From IMG/VR virus record IMGVR_UViG_3300032770_000027, positions 1 through 53,185 of that record: a stretch of 53,185 nucleotides of DNA; one strand, 5' to 3'. Made by a program: the position numbers and the translations under genes. Source of the DNA: a virus. Of this stretch, positions 41,561 through 49,341 are shown piece by piece. Below the pieces are notes generated by a model. That model saw nothing but the letters and a program-made list of their open reading frames with translations. It was not told the origin of the DNA and did not search any database. Positions within the stretch are counted from its first letter, which is position 1; each line of letters opens with the position of its first letter.

Positions 41561-42846
41561 CCAACATAATTGCCGCAATCATTGATAACGGCATGTTTTT
41601 TGGTCTCGCCCAGCAATTGGCCAGATCATTCAAGAAGGTCTATTACCACTATCCGTCATGGCAGCGCGGGTTTCCCACCTGCCGCGACGGTTCCATCGGC
41701 GATGGTTTCCCTGAAGTGATTCTGGCAGATGACCTGTGGCGGATCAAAAACGACGTTGGAGTTTTTATCTGCCCGGACATCCAACATTCCGGAATTCAAG
41801 CCGAGCTGGAAAGTCAGGGCAAACTGGTGTGGGGTTCCCGTAGTGGTGATTCTCTGGAATTGTTCCGAGGCAAGTTCATGAAAATCGTCCACGATGTTGG
41901 ATTGGATGTCGCGCCTTACGAGGAAGTAGTCGGACTGAAAAATCTCACCGCGCTACTAACCCGGGAAGATAACAAATACATCAAGATCAGCCGGTGGCGC
42001 GGAGACATGGAAACGTGGAGGCACTTCAACATCGAACTGTCCCGGCAAAAATTATTACATCTGGCCCGACGTTTTGGACCGCTGGCGGATCAGGTTCACT
42101 TTCTGGTTTTTGACCCAATCGAAACCAACATCGAAGTTGGATATGACGGATACTGCATCGACGGCTGGTTCCCAAACGTCGCCATTCACGGAATCGAAAA
42201 GAAGAACGAAGCTTACATCGGCGCAATCCAGCCTTATGACGAACTGCCGGAACAGGTGCGCGAGGTCAATGAGCGAATGTCGGAGGTTTTGGGAAAACAT
42301 AATTACCGGAATTTTTTCTCAAGCGAGATCCGGATCAAGGATGACAAATTTTACTTCATCGACCCTACTTGCCGGGCCGGAATCCCATCCGGAGACGGCC
42401 AATTTTTGTTATACAAAAATCTGCCGGAAATAATTTTGGCGGGCGCGGCTGGCGACGTGATAGAACCGGAATATACCAAAAAGTTTGTCGTTCAACTTCT
42501 GATTTCCCACGACGACGATCATGCCGACTGGCGGGACATTCAGGTGCCGGACGATGTCATGCCTTACGTGCGATTGTTCGCCCCGGTAAAATGCGGCGGG
42601 GTCTACAGCATTTCACCATCCTGCGACAGCGAAAACACGATTGGGTCCGTTCTGGGTGAAGGAGACACCATCGACGAAGCGATCGAGCACGCAAAAAACA
42701 ACTCTGCCAAGTTGGAGAATAATCCGATTTCAATCAAAACGGATGCCATCACCGATGTTTTAAAGGAAATGCACGCCGCTCGGGAGCACGGAATTGAAAT
42801 GACGGAAGAAGAAATTCCAGAACCGGCATCACTTTTGGACTCTTGA
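41551..42846 (+). CDS. ATP-grasp-like ligase
   Basis: A 431-residue protein. 'RNFFSSEIRIKDDKFYFIDP' (about 250-271) followed by 'TCRAGIPSGDG' fits the ATP-grasp signature in which acidic residues and an Asp-Pro bind Mg-ATP. Upstream 'YIKISRWRGDMETWRHF' resembles the Lys-containing nucleotide strand. ATP-grasp enzymes join a carboxylate to an amine or similar group. The substrate is unknown. Together with the glycosyltransferases it suggests a modification function encoded between portal and scaffold. Confidence 0.6.
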   Translation: MEVANIIAAIIDNGMFFGLAQQLARSFKKVYYHYPSWQRGFPTCRDGSIGDGFPEVILADDLWRIKNDVGVFICPDIQHSGIQAELESQGKLVWGSRSGDSLELFRGKFMKIVHDVGLDVAPYEEVVGLKNLTALLTREDNKYIKISRWRGDMETWRHFNIELSRQKLLHLARRFGPLADQVHFLVFDPIETNIEVGYDGYCIDGWFPNVAIHGIEKKNEAYIGAIQPYDELPEQVREVNERMSEVLGKHNYRNFFSSEIRIKDDKFYFIDPTCRAGIPSGDGQFLLYKNLPEIILAGAAGDVIEPEYTKKFVVQLLISHDDDHADWRDIQVPDDVMPYVRLFAPVKCGGVYSISPSCDSENTIGSVLGEGDTIDEAIEHAKNNSAKLENNPISIKTDAITDVLKEMHAAREHGIEMTEEEIPEPASLLDS

Positions 42847-42861
42847 CATGCACGGCGTTTG

Positions 42862-43146
42862 GTGCAATCCCTAACTTTAACGGTATGCCAGACTCTGAAC
42901 CATATTGGGATTTTACGCATCGAGATTATCGGCCAGATCATCAACCAACTCCGACGCCGCGAGGGGTTCCGCTTGGGCCGATTCATCCGAGCAAGGCGGC
43001 AAAGATGCTATGCAAACCAGCAAGAAAGCACGCGCCAAACAAAAACATGTCGCTCGCCGGAGGGGGAAGAGTTCGCGGCGGAGCAGCGCGGGGTGGATCA
43101 ATCAGAAGCTCAGGCGGATCATCAAAGAAATAATGTATGCACCTGA
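42862..43146 (+). CDS. Uncertain small basic protein, overlapping frames
   Basis: The 290-base stretch after the ATP-grasp gene is open in all three frames. This frame (GTG at 42862) has a helical, GC-rich third position to about residue 45 ('IIGQIINQLRRREGFRLGRF'). A frame starting at the ATG at 42885 ends just before 43137. Which is translated is uncertain. Confidence 0.35.
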   Translation: MQSLTLTVCQTLNHIGILRIEIIGQIINQLRRREGFRLGRFIRARRQRCYANQQESTRQTKTCRSPEGEEFAAEQRGVDQSEAQADHQRNNVCT

Positions 43147-43210
43147 CGCCTCGACAAAGCTTTCTGGCCAGCAATCACAAGAGATTTTTCCACGACGCGG
43201 TGGCGACTGA
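43010..43210 (+). CDS. Small Lys/Arg-rich protein (66 aa)
   Basis: A frame from the ATG at 43010 gives a strongly basic protein ('KARAKQKHVARRRGKSSRR') with a helical 'WINQKLRRIIKEIM'. GC-rich third positions and a nucleic-acid-binding look support it. It overlaps the next gene by about 74 bases and the alternative frame at 42862. Confidence 0.4.
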   Translation: MQTSKKARAKQKHVARRRGKSSRRSSAGWINQKLRRIIKEIMYAPDASTKLSGQQSQEIFPRRGGD

Positions 43211-43412
43211 CTGGTTTCATTCGGCTATTGAAACCTCACTCGTAATGATGCAGTATGAGTTGAAAGGTCCGCCGGACATGGCCACTGCCGCGTCCCACGC
43301 GTGGAGAATGGAGGGAGCGAAACAGTTCATCAAGATTTTGATGGACTTGACTGAAACCGAAAAGAAAGCCCCACCCAAAGTGGAGCAAAACCTTGACCAT
43401 ACACTAACCTGA
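43137..43412 (+). CDS. Small conserved phage protein before the scaffold (91 aa)
   Basis: Contains 'HKRFFHDAVATDWFHSAIET' and 'HAWRMEGAKQFIKILMDLTE'. This short helical type sits next to scaffold genes in several phages I recall, and could be a head-completion or scaffold partner. No activity is visible. It ends two bases before the scaffold gene. Confidence 0.58.
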   Translation: MHLTPRQSFLASNHKRFFHDAVATDWFHSAIETSLVMMQYELKGPPDMATAASHAWRMEGAKQFIKILMDLTETEKKAPPKVEQNLDHTLT

Positions 43413-43414
43413 TT

Positions 43415-44734
43415 ATGCCCGCTGAAGCCCCTCCCGTTTCCGCAATCCCAGTTTCCGCACCGTTACCCTCACCCGGCTCTGCCGACGCCGGACAATCGCA
43501 GTCGCCGTCAGCCGGCGCTGACTTCGACAGTTATTTCACCAATGAACCACCCGCCCCAACTCCCGGGCCGGGCAAGCCGGCCAACAAAAGCGGAGACCCT
43601 ATTGGCAAACCAGCCACGCCACCGGTTAAAGAAGTTCCAATCCGACCTGAAGCGGCTGGCAGTGGAAAGAAAAATGAGCAACCGACCGAAAAACCAGCCG
43701 AACAAGCCAAACCTGACAATGGATCTCCTGTTAAGGGGGATAAAAATTTACCGGGAGACAATGCGAAGCCGGAAGCTGGAAAGGCGGATAAAAAGCCTAG
43801 AGAAACACCTTGGCAAATAATCCACCGCTACGAAAAGGAATTGGGCGATCTCCGGAAAGAAAAGGAGACGTGGACCAAACAGACAAACGGCGACCATCCG
43901 GAACTGAAATCTGCCAAGGAACAGCTCACGGCTTTGCAAAAACGGGCTGAGGATCTGGAAACGCGCCTGAAGTTCGCCGATTACAGCCAGTCTGACGAGT
44001 TCAAGGAAAAATACGAAGCTCCATTCCTTGATGCCTACATGGCTGGCCGGTCCCGCGCCGCCGGACTGATGGTCAACGTCGAAGGCCAGAACCCGCGCAA
44101 GGGCACGGCTGAAGATTTCGACACAATCATGAGCATTCCAAATGACGATCAAGCCGCTGAAGCCGCGATTGAAATGTTTGGGAGTAAAGCTCCGCTCGTG
44201 ATGTTCCACCGGGAAAAGGTCATGGAGCTGAACGGGGTCAAAAACAAGGCTCTTGAGGATTACCGGACAAAGGGATCTGAAACCTCCAAAAAAGCCAAAG
44301 AAGCAACCGAAAAGCAGATGGTTCAAATTGCCGGTGAGATAGAAAATCTCTGGAAAAACCATGTCGAAGCACCCCGGGAAAAATATACTCAGTATTCGAA
44401 ACCGGTAGAGGGTGACGACGAAGGGAACAAACTGCTGGAAAGGGGCTATACTCAGTCACACGAGGCTTTTTCAAACCTGAACCCATTTGACCCCAAACTC
44501 GATGCAAAACAGCGCGAGCGGATCGTCAGGCTTCACGGCATGGTCCTTAATAAGTCAGCGTGGTTCGATCGGGTAGCATTAAGAGCCACCCGTGCCGAAG
44601 CCCGGGCCAAGGAGCTGGAAGCCAAATTGGCTGAATTCGAGGCATCCGAACCCGGAGCAGACAACGGGAAGGGTCGCGGCAAAGCTCCTGTGACCGACAA
44701 TTGGGAAGCCCAGATGGAAAAATATGCCAAGTAA
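43415..44734 (+). CDS. Probable scaffolding protein
   Basis: A 439-residue protein with a Pro/Ala/Gly-rich, disordered N-terminal third and then long charged helices ('YEKELGDLRKEKETWTKQTN', 'LTALQKRAEDLETRLK') and a basic end. This is the usual layout of a capsid scaffold, which shapes the procapsid and is released. Its place at the end of the packaging operon, with the capsid gene on the other strand, fits. It has no protease motif, so maturation may need another protein. Confidence 0.66.
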   Translation: MPAEAPPVSAIPVSAPLPSPGSADAGQSQSPSAGADFDSYFTNEPPAPTPGPGKPANKSGDPIGKPATPPVKEVPIRPEAAGSGKKNEQPTEKPAEQAKPDNGSPVKGDKNLPGDNAKPEAGKADKKPRETPWQIIHRYEKELGDLRKEKETWTKQTNGDHPELKSAKEQLTALQKRAEDLETRLKFADYSQSDEFKEKYEAPFLDAYMAGRSRAAGLMVNVEGQNPRKGTAEDFDTIMSIPNDDQAAEAAIEMFGSKAPLVMFHREKVMELNGVKNKALEDYRTKGSETSKKAKEATEKQMVQIAGEIENLWKNHVEAPREKYTQYSKPVEGDDEGNKLLERGYTQSHEAFSNLNPFDPKLDAKQRERIVRLHGMVLNKSAWFDRVALRATRAEARAKELEAKLAEFEASEPGADNGKGRGKAPVTDNWEAQMEKYAK

Positions 44735-44743
44735 AAAATTTTG

Positions 44744-44772
44744 TTGACAGGCACGTCTCAGTTTGAGATAGT
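44744..44772 (+). promoter_or_regulatory. Promoter of the leader-peptide/RNA/HNH unit
   Basis: TTGACA (44744-44749), exactly 17 bases, then GATAGT (44767-44772; four of six). It lies nine bases after the scaffold stop, in plus orientation. The predicted start is about 44779, six bases ahead of the leader-peptide ATG. Confidence 0.7.
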
Positions 44773-44784
44773 GTCCACGATTAA

Positions 44785-44880
44785 ATGAGTGGAAAGAACA
44801 GATTAGTTTATGATTTCCGGTTACCTCAACCGGGAAACTGGCCTGTTCGGGTCATTCATTCAATCCTCCTACCGGTCTAA
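44785..44880 (+). CDS. Leader peptide (31 aa) ending in a terminator loop
   Basis: A 31-codon frame from the ATG at 44785 reads 'MSGKNRLVYDFRLPQPGNWP', then a hydrophobic end, and stops with TAA at 44878-44880. That stop lies inside the loop of the hairpin at 44868-44891. A ribosome finishing this peptide would cover the hairpin's 5' arm and stop it forming. This is the layout of translation-controlled attenuation. The peptide has no recognised family. Confidence 0.5.
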   Translation: MSGKNRLVYDFRLPQPGNWPVRVIHSILLPV

Positions 44881-44901
44881 CAGCCGGTAGGTGTTTTGTT
44901 T
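44868..44901 (+). terminator. Intrinsic terminator / attenuator
   Basis: Stem CCTACCGG/CCGGTAGG (44868-44875, 44884-44891) and an eight-base loop, followed by a T-rich tail (TGTTTTGTTT, 44892-44901). Transcripts from the 44744 promoter would end here at about 120 bases unless the leader peptide's ribosome prevents folding. Confidence 0.75.
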
Positions 44902-45171
44902 CAAAGTATCGGCAGACGGATTCATACCGCAGGCTCTGTCCGGCAGCAGCGACAACCTGTAAAACCCGGAAACGGGAGAATGTAGCAGACCCGTCCCCGT
45001 AAACAGGCCGCAAGCTACCGGTCGGCCACAATCCGGACAATAGTCCGGGCAAGGGTGATGACGGGAGGGAGTAAAGGCTATATGCTTGGCTCCAAGAAAC
45101 AGGTGAATCCGACCTGACTCCGTAACCAATCGGAGCACAGGGAAAGCTGCTGCTTTCACCAAGAAACAGGA
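44902..45171 (+). ncRNA. Candidate structured RNA ahead of the HNH gene
   Basis: About 270 bases without a coding frame that I trust, rich in stems: CCCG-GAAA-CGGG (44965-44976, a GNRA tetraloop), CCGGAC-AATA-GTCCGG (45033-45048), CTCCG/CGGAG (45118-45135), plus long-range pairs such as CCTGT/ACAGG (44956-44960 with 45003-45007). The 12-base sequence CCAAGAAACAGG occurs twice (45092-45103, 45159-45170), the second just before the HNH start. It could be a riboregulator, a group I-like or HEARO-like RNA. No splice sites or known fold were confirmed. Confidence 0.45.
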
Positions 45172-45477
45172 ATGAGTAGAAGATCGGAATACTACCGATA
45201 CCTTGAATCTGGTCACTGGAAAAGTTTAAGAGCTAAAGTTTTTAATCGTGATGATCATCGTTGCACCAATTGCAAGACCGAAAAGAACCTCGTCGGACAT
45301 CATCTTCGATACAGAAACCCACTCACCAGATGCACTGAAAAAGATGTTGTAACACTGTGCAAATCGTGCCATAAAAAGGAGCACAGAAGATTAGCAGCGT
45401 TACGCAAATTGAACCGGAAACCAAAGTCCAATCGACATCTTGTGAAACTGATTATGAATTTCTCAGCAGAATTTTAA
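45172..45477 (+). CDS. HNH endonuclease
   Basis: A 101-residue HNH nuclease: CTNCKTEK, 'NLVGHHLRYRN', 'VVTLCKSCHKKEH', with zinc-binding Cys pairs and the HH and H catalytic positions. HNH enzymes cut DNA. Small stand-alone ones are homing nucleases or packaging cutters. It directly follows the structured untranslated stretch, and a start context of 'AACAGGA' is a weak ribosome site. It is not an IscB protein, as the RuvC-like domain is absent. Confidence 0.75.
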   Translation: MSRRSEYYRYLESGHWKSLRAKVFNRDDHRCTNCKTEKNLVGHHLRYRNPLTRCTEKDVVTLCKSCHKKEHRRLAALRKLNRKPKSNRHLVKLIMNFSAEF

Positions 45478-45562
45478 TCAGATGGTCGGACGAGCGGTCC
45501 TTGGTCCGGTTAGAAATGAGCTGGACCTGCGCGATGACTCCGACCGCCAATTTAACTGAACC

Positions 45563-45751
45563 ATGAACAAGAACCAGCGCCGATTCCGAAAGACTGCCAG
45601 CCGTAACGGGGGTGAGACACTCACCGTCCACAAGCAATACGACAGCACGTGCCGGCAGGGGAAGCCAACTGAACTTTCCCTTGTCCGGAGATCCATCCCG
45701 ATCGGCCACCAACCCCAGAAATCAAAACGGCCCAAAGTGGCCGGGAAATAA
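45563..45751 (+). CDS. Small basic protein (62 aa)
   Basis: A Lys/Arg-rich protein ('NKNQRRFRKTASRNG' start). No motif is visible. It starts 85 bases after the HNH stop, where only a 16-codon frame is seen, and the following 100 bases hold a possible 21-residue hydrophobic frame (45753) that I do not trust. Confidence 0.4.
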   Translation: MNKNQRRFRKTASRNGGETLTVHKQYDSTCRQGKPTELSLVRRSIPIGHQPQKSKRPKVAGK

Positions 45752-45850
45752 TCATGAACCGGTTTGGGATTGCGGCGGTGTGTTGTCTCACTGGTTATAT
45801 TACATCCCCAGCCCGGTAACCGCATAAAAGCCGGGCACTGATTTGAATGA

Positions 45851-46345
45851 ATGATCATCAAAAAAGGATCAGCAATTTATCTCGCCGACCATTCTCTCCT
45901 CACCGGCAAACTGATGGGCCTGCTCCGGGACAGCGAGGGCAAGCGTCAAGGCTGGAAACACAAAGCCCTGAACGATCAGGACACTTTGGATCGGATGGAA
46001 TGGCAGCATATCGTCGGAGCGACCGGCGAACTTGCCTTCTCCAAAATGACAGCTCTCAGATGGTCGGAATCTTACAATGCGGACCCGCACGATCCAGACG
46101 TGTTCCCGGATTGGCAGGTGAGGACACGCACTGTTCATGGTGGTGCGTTGCCAATCCGGGACCGGGATCTGCCACACCAGCGGTTTGTCCTGATGTATGT
46201 CGGATCCGATCCGTCACTCTATTTCTTCTGCGGATGGATCTGGGGCGGGATGGGAATGCAGGAGAAGTGGCGGTGCGATCCGGGCAATCGCGGGTCGTCC
46301 TGCTTCATGGTGCCACAAACTGAACTGAACGATTTGGACTTATGA
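45851..46345 (+). CDS. Conserved phage protein, possible PD-(D/E)XK-like core
   Basis: A 164-residue protein with 'WQHIVGATGELAFSKMTALR', then 'DPDVFPDWQVRTRTVHGGAL' and 'FVLMYVGSDPSLYFFCGWIW'. The E...D...QVR spacing resembles a PD-(D/E)XK nuclease core, and the family recurs in phages, but the Lys of the motif is replaced by Arg. Activity is uncertain. Coupled to the next gene by ATGA. Confidence 0.6.
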   Translation: MIIKKGSAIYLADHSLLTGKLMGLLRDSEGKRQGWKHKALNDQDTLDRMEWQHIVGATGELAFSKMTALRWSESYNADPHDPDVFPDWQVRTRTVHGGALPIRDRDLPHQRFVLMYVGSDPSLYFFCGWIWGGMGMQEKWRCDPGNRGSSCFMVPQTELNDLDL

Positions 46346-46689
46346 CCACCCCAACACAACCAACGGCGCGGGAGATGGCGGAGAAGCTGGCCAGCTATAT
46401 AACAATGGACGGAAAGAATTTTGGCCCGCAAGCTGACTACTTAAAATGCGTTGAAACTATTTTGCGAGTGCTCAACCTAGAATCGCTCCTGCGCGACCGG
46501 GAGAGGTTGGATTGGATAGAGAAAAGTCATCATTGTCTAGACTGCTTGGTTGATAACAACCGGCATCAACAGTTCTGTTGGAGTGTTGACTTTCATCGTC
46601 AGGAATTTACCAAGCATGACACAGCCCGCCAAGCCATTGATGCCGCCATCGCACAACAAAAGAAGGAGGAAGCGAAGCCATGCGAATAA
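46342..46689 (+). CDS. Ea-type accessory protein, MTTPTQ family copy 1
   Basis: A 115-residue protein whose first 11 residues (MTTPTQPTARE) are repeated in the gene at 47137, with 32 of 33 bases identical. The middle has 'HHCLDCLVDNNRHQQFCW', so zinc binding is possible. The C-terminus is Ala/Gln/Lys-rich. The tail typical of its sister is found separately at 46886-46924. Confidence 0.5.
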   Translation: MTTPTQPTAREMAEKLASYITMDGKNFGPQADYLKCVETILRVLNLESLLRDRERLDWIEKSHHCLDCLVDNNRHQQFCWSVDFHRQEFTKHDTARQAIDAAIAQQKKEEAKPCE

Positions 46690-46883
46690 ACTGTTGCACT
46701 TGTGGTAAACCGCACGAAAAGCAGGGCGCTTTGGTGTTCGGTCCGCCGCATGAATTTAAATGCGAAAAGTATCATATTTGCTATCTGTGTTGGGTTGATT
46801 TGCTTTCTGCAATCGTTGAACTCAGGAATGAAAAGACTTGCTGGGGTGCCACCCGCCCGAAACGAAAGCGAGGGAAGAAGTGA
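46680..46883 (+). CDS. Zinc-ribbon-like small protein
   Basis: A 67-residue protein overlapping the previous gene's end. Cys pairs CCTCGKPH and CEKYHICYLCW give a probable zinc site, and the end is basic ('RPKRKRGKK'). It sits between the body and the detached tail of the MTTPTQ-type gene, so it may have been inserted there. Confidence 0.52.
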   Translation: MRINCCTCGKPHEKQGALVFGPPHEFKCEKYHICYLCWVDLLSAIVELRNEKTCWGATRPKRKRGKK

Positions 46884-46885
46884 GC

Positions 46886-46924
46886 GCCCTCAAATCCACT
46901 CCACAAAATACGGAGAAGGAATGA
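46886..46924 (+). pseudogene. Detached 3' tail of an MTTPTQ-type gene
   Basis: The frame reads ALKSTPQNTEKE and stops with TGA at 46922-46924. The same tail (ALKSTPQNTEKEET) ends the intact gene at 47137-47406. Here it follows an unrelated zinc-ribbon gene. The stop still overlaps the ATG of the helix-turn-helix gene at 46921, keeping the coupled junction. Confidence 0.55.
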
Positions 46925-47133
46925 ACCTAAAACAAGCCAAACAGTATTTCGTTCACAATGGCCAACGGTTCAAAGAGACTCGTTTAAAGCGAGGAATATC
47001 TTTGCGAGAGTGTGCAAAAGAATGCCAAGTCGGCCACTGCACAATCTCGCGTTACGAACATGGCAGACCTGTGTCTGTGTTCGCCTACATCCAGCTAGGC
47101 TTCTGGTGGACGGTGCATGGACCAACCTACTGA
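46921..47133 (+). CDS. XRE/Cro-type helix-turn-helix protein
   Basis: A 70-residue protein with 'RFKETRLKRGISLRECAKEC' then 'QVGHCTISRYEHGRPVSVFA', the classic Cro/C1 fold with Arg-Tyr-Glu after the recognition helix. It is the best candidate repressor in the window and may bind the GCGTWACGC sites, though no direct evidence connects them. Its ATG overlaps the detached tail's stop. Confidence 0.68.
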   Translation: MNLKQAKQYFVHNGQRFKETRLKRGISLRECAKECQVGHCTISRYEHGRPVSVFAYIQLGFWWTVHGPTY

Positions 47134-47136
47134 TTT

Positions 47137-47406
47137 ATGACCACCCCAACACAACCCACGGCGCGGGAGTTTGCTGAACAAATCTTTTCTTTCGGTCCTG
47201 ATACCAAGGAAGACCTGATCGAAGAATTGGATAAATGGAGATCGGAGATCATCACCACCACCCGCGCTGCTGCGTTGGAGGAAGCGGCTGAGATAATCAG
47301 GCAGCAGGATCAAATCATTGACCCGAGGCCAACTTGTTCAAAGCTCGTGCGTTTGATCCTCGCCCTTAAATCCACCCCACAAAATACGGAGAAGGAAGAA
47401 ACATGA
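47137..47406 (+). CDS. Ea-type accessory protein, MTTPTQ family copy 2
   Basis: An 89-residue protein sharing its N-terminal 11 residues with the gene at 46342 and its tail with the remnant at 46886. Its centre is helical ('RAAALEEAAEIIRQQDQIID'). The two genes are mosaic duplicates. Function unknown; it is typical of small accessory phage genes that vary between relatives. Confidence 0.55.
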   Translation: MTTPTQPTAREFAEQIFSFGPDTKEDLIEELDKWRSEIITTTRAAALEEAAEIIRQQDQIIDPRPTCSKLVRLILALKSTPQNTEKEET

Positions 47407-47675
47407 GATACCGAAAGAAACCTGTAGTTGTCGAAGCGTTAAAATACCAAGCAGAACTCGGAAACAACCGGGTCATGAACTGGCTTGCTCAGCAAGGAGC
47501 AAACGTCAAAAACTGGCTGTTCCACGACGGAGAAATCACCATTCCGACGCTCGAAGGCAACATGAAGGCCAGTGACGGTGATTGGATAATTCGTGGCGTC
47601 AAAGGCGAGTTTTATCCATGCAAACCTGACATCTTTGAAGCGACATACGAAGTCCAACCCCATGACCCAATTTAG
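47403..47675 (+). CDS. PGDYG-type phage protein
   Basis: A 90-residue protein: 'MRYRKKPVVVEALKYQA' at the start, then 'IPTLEGNMKASDGDWIIRGV' and 'GEFYPCKPDIFEATYE'. This pattern is common in phages and plasmids and resembles the PGDYG domain family. The function is unknown to me. Coupled by ATGA to the previous gene. Confidence 0.7.
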   Translation: MRYRKKPVVVEALKYQAELGNNRVMNWLAQQGANVKNWLFHDGEITIPTLEGNMKASDGDWIIRGVKGEFYPCKPDIFEATYEVQPHDPI

Positions 47676-47701
47676 TCGTTACGTTCCTGTGCTGGACGCT
47701 T

Positions 47702-47866
47702 ATGAGAACTAGATATTGCGAACTGCTGTTCCCATCATCGTGGGGACTTTTCCGGCGATTGTTTTGGAAAATCAACAACAGACACCACCAAATCGTGATG
47801 GACTCTGTTGAGTATGAACTATCATTTGCAATCTGGATGTTAACTTCAACGATCACCCCGGAGTAA
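47702..47866 (+). CDS. Possible small protein (54 aa)
   Basis: An open frame from the ATG at 47702 to the TAA at 47864-47866. The product has hydrophobic patches ('ELLFPSSWGLFRRLFW', 'LSFAIWMLTSTIT'). No coding signature beyond its openness. The 100 bases after it, to 47971, have no frame I trust. Confidence 0.35.
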   Translation: MRTRYCELLFPSSWGLFRRLFWKINNRHHQIVMDSVEYELSFAIWMLTSTITPE

Positions 47867-47971
47867 CGACGATTTTATGGCAGTCAGATGTGGCACAATC
47901 AGCCCTTGTGCGAGCGACGGACGCACGGATGAGCAAAGCGTTGAGCTTGTCCCACTGCCATTCCCTTTAAA

Positions 47972-48232
47972 ATGAACTGGAATCATGGCGACATGATCCA
48001 TCATCCCGTGCTCGGCACTTATACATTTGCCGGGCAACGCTGCGGTCTGCTCTGGTTCAACCACTCTACCGGCATAACCCAACTCGGTCTGGAAGCGCCA
48101 TCCATCGAGAAAAAGTTGGAAGATCCGGAATCGAAATGGGTCCGGGTTGACGGTCCCGGTAAATGCAGAAAGTGTGGGAATCCTTGGTCCAAACACACAT
48201 TTAAAAATGGAACATCCTATGACTGCCCCTGA
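47972..48232 (+). CDS. Small protein with C-terminal CxxC site
   Basis: An 86-residue protein. The first 50 residues form likely strands ('GDMIHHPVLGTYTFAGQRCG'), and the end has CRKCGNPW...YDCP, a probable zinc site. Its stop is overlapped by the next gene's start. Confidence 0.52.
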   Translation: MNWNHGDMIHHPVLGTYTFAGQRCGLLWFNHSTGITQLGLEAPSIEKKLEDPESKWVRVDGPGKCRKCGNPWSKHTFKNGTSYDCP

Positions 48233-48689
48233 TACCAAAAGCCTGATGGATCTGCATGATCTTTACGTGAAGCTCTCCGGCATGGAGATCAAATTTACCA
48301 GTTACCATCTGTATGTCTGGGAGCGATGGCTGCACGATGGGTTTACCCGGGAGGATCTGGAACTGACCTGCAAATATCTCAACCGGGAGATCAAGGCCGG
48401 GAACCGCAAGCGACCGGCTGTGTTCAAGTTTATCGGGTTCATTCAGGACACCGCCAAGTTCGCCGATGAGCTGGCTGCCGCCCGGTCCGATCAACGCGAA
48501 CGTCAGGCTCACCCAAATCCGGCACGGGAACAGGCGTTGCGCGAGGCGGGAATTGCCATCCCGGAAAGGGAGACAGTCCGATCGGCTGCTGATATACTGA
48601 AGCAGATCAAAATGACTCCGGAACAACTGGCTGAAGAGCACAAGAAAATGGCCCAACAACTGGCTGAATTTAAAAAGACACTGAAATGA
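48207..48689 (+). CDS. Conserved phage protein (160 aa), helical
   Basis: Starts at the ATG at 48207 or four codons later at 48219. 'LYVKLSGMEIKFTSYHLYVW', then 'YLNREIKAGNRKRPAVFKFI' and a long charged helix ('LKQIKMTPEQLAEEHKKMAQ') match a family seen in phage early regions, which I suspect helps replication start but cannot prove. Confidence 0.58.
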   Translation: MEHPMTAPDTKSLMDLHDLYVKLSGMEIKFTSYHLYVWERWLHDGFTREDLELTCKYLNREIKAGNRKRPAVFKFIGFIQDTAKFADELAAARSDQRERQAHPNPAREQALREAGIAIPERETVRSAADILKQIKMTPEQLAEEHKKMAQQLAEFKKTLK

Positions 48690-48988
48690 GAACTGAAGCT
48701 GAAACCACCAAACTTGTAGATGATCTGGTGATGCAGGAAGGACTGAAAATCACGCACGAAATGGCGTTCAGCCAGATCACTGAGGTTTTGTCTGACGACA
48801 AAAAATTTCTTATCATGCTCCGATTTTTGTTGTGCATGGCCCGGGTTGAGTTTGAATCTCAGGACGCCAGCAATGTGCCGGTGGAAAAAATGTTCCGTCA
48901 TGCCGCTCAGGCGGCTCGCAGTCTGGTCATTAACTATTACGCCCGGCAGGATGCGATTGAGGAAATTTTGAACAAGGAAAAGCAATGA
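48686..48988 (+). CDS. Hypothetical helical protein (100 aa)
   Basis: Coupled to the previous gene by ATGA. Helical throughout ('KLVDDLVMQEGLKITHEMAF', 'FRHAAQAARSLVINYYARQD'). No family recognised. Confidence 0.55.
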   Translation: MRTEAETTKLVDDLVMQEGLKITHEMAFSQITEVLSDDKKFLIMLRFLLCMARVEFESQDASNVPVEKMFRHAAQAARSLVINYYARQDAIEEILNKEKQ

Positions 48989-49341
48989 GCTATTGTCGGT
49001 GGAGCAGCAACAACTTTAACTGTGATCTCTACTGCTATCACAGCGACTGGGGATTCGAAACACATGTTGCGGGCGGTCGTTACCGGTGGTGGGTGCGGTT
49101 TTGCTGGCTCCTGTTCTGTAAAAAGCTGAAACTCGACAATGGCAGGACGATTCGTTATGGACAGTGGTTTCCAAAAGTCAGCCTGTTGTTACACCTTCCA
49201 CGATGGACGTGGCAGGTAAAAATAAATCATGAATGCGCCGGAAAATCCTTCACTGACGAAACCGAACAGGATATGGTTAGTCGCGTAAAGCAACTCGTGA
49301 ACGAAGGCTTTAGAGCGCCAAAATTCTATGAACATCTGTAA
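48985..49341 (+). CDS. Conserved 'MSYCRWSS' phage protein
   Basis: A 118-residue protein opening 'MSYCRWSSNNFNCDLYCYHS', a start seen in very many phages, then 'THVAGGRYRWW' and a C-terminal 'GFRAPKFYEHL'. It has six Cys and many aromatic residues. The family is conserved, but its function is not established. Confidence 0.72.
   Translation: MSYCRWSSNNFNCDLYCYHSDWGFETHVAGGRYRWWVRFCWLLFCKKLKLDNGRTIRYGQWFPKVSLLLHLPRWTWQVKINHECAGKSFTDETEQDMVSRVKQLVNEGFRAPKFYEHL

Noticed and set aside
44902-45171. Group I intron or IscB/OMEGA RNA
   Set aside because: No intron core segments or exon continuity could be seen, and the HNH protein lacks the RuvC-like part of IscB. Left as a structured RNA candidate.
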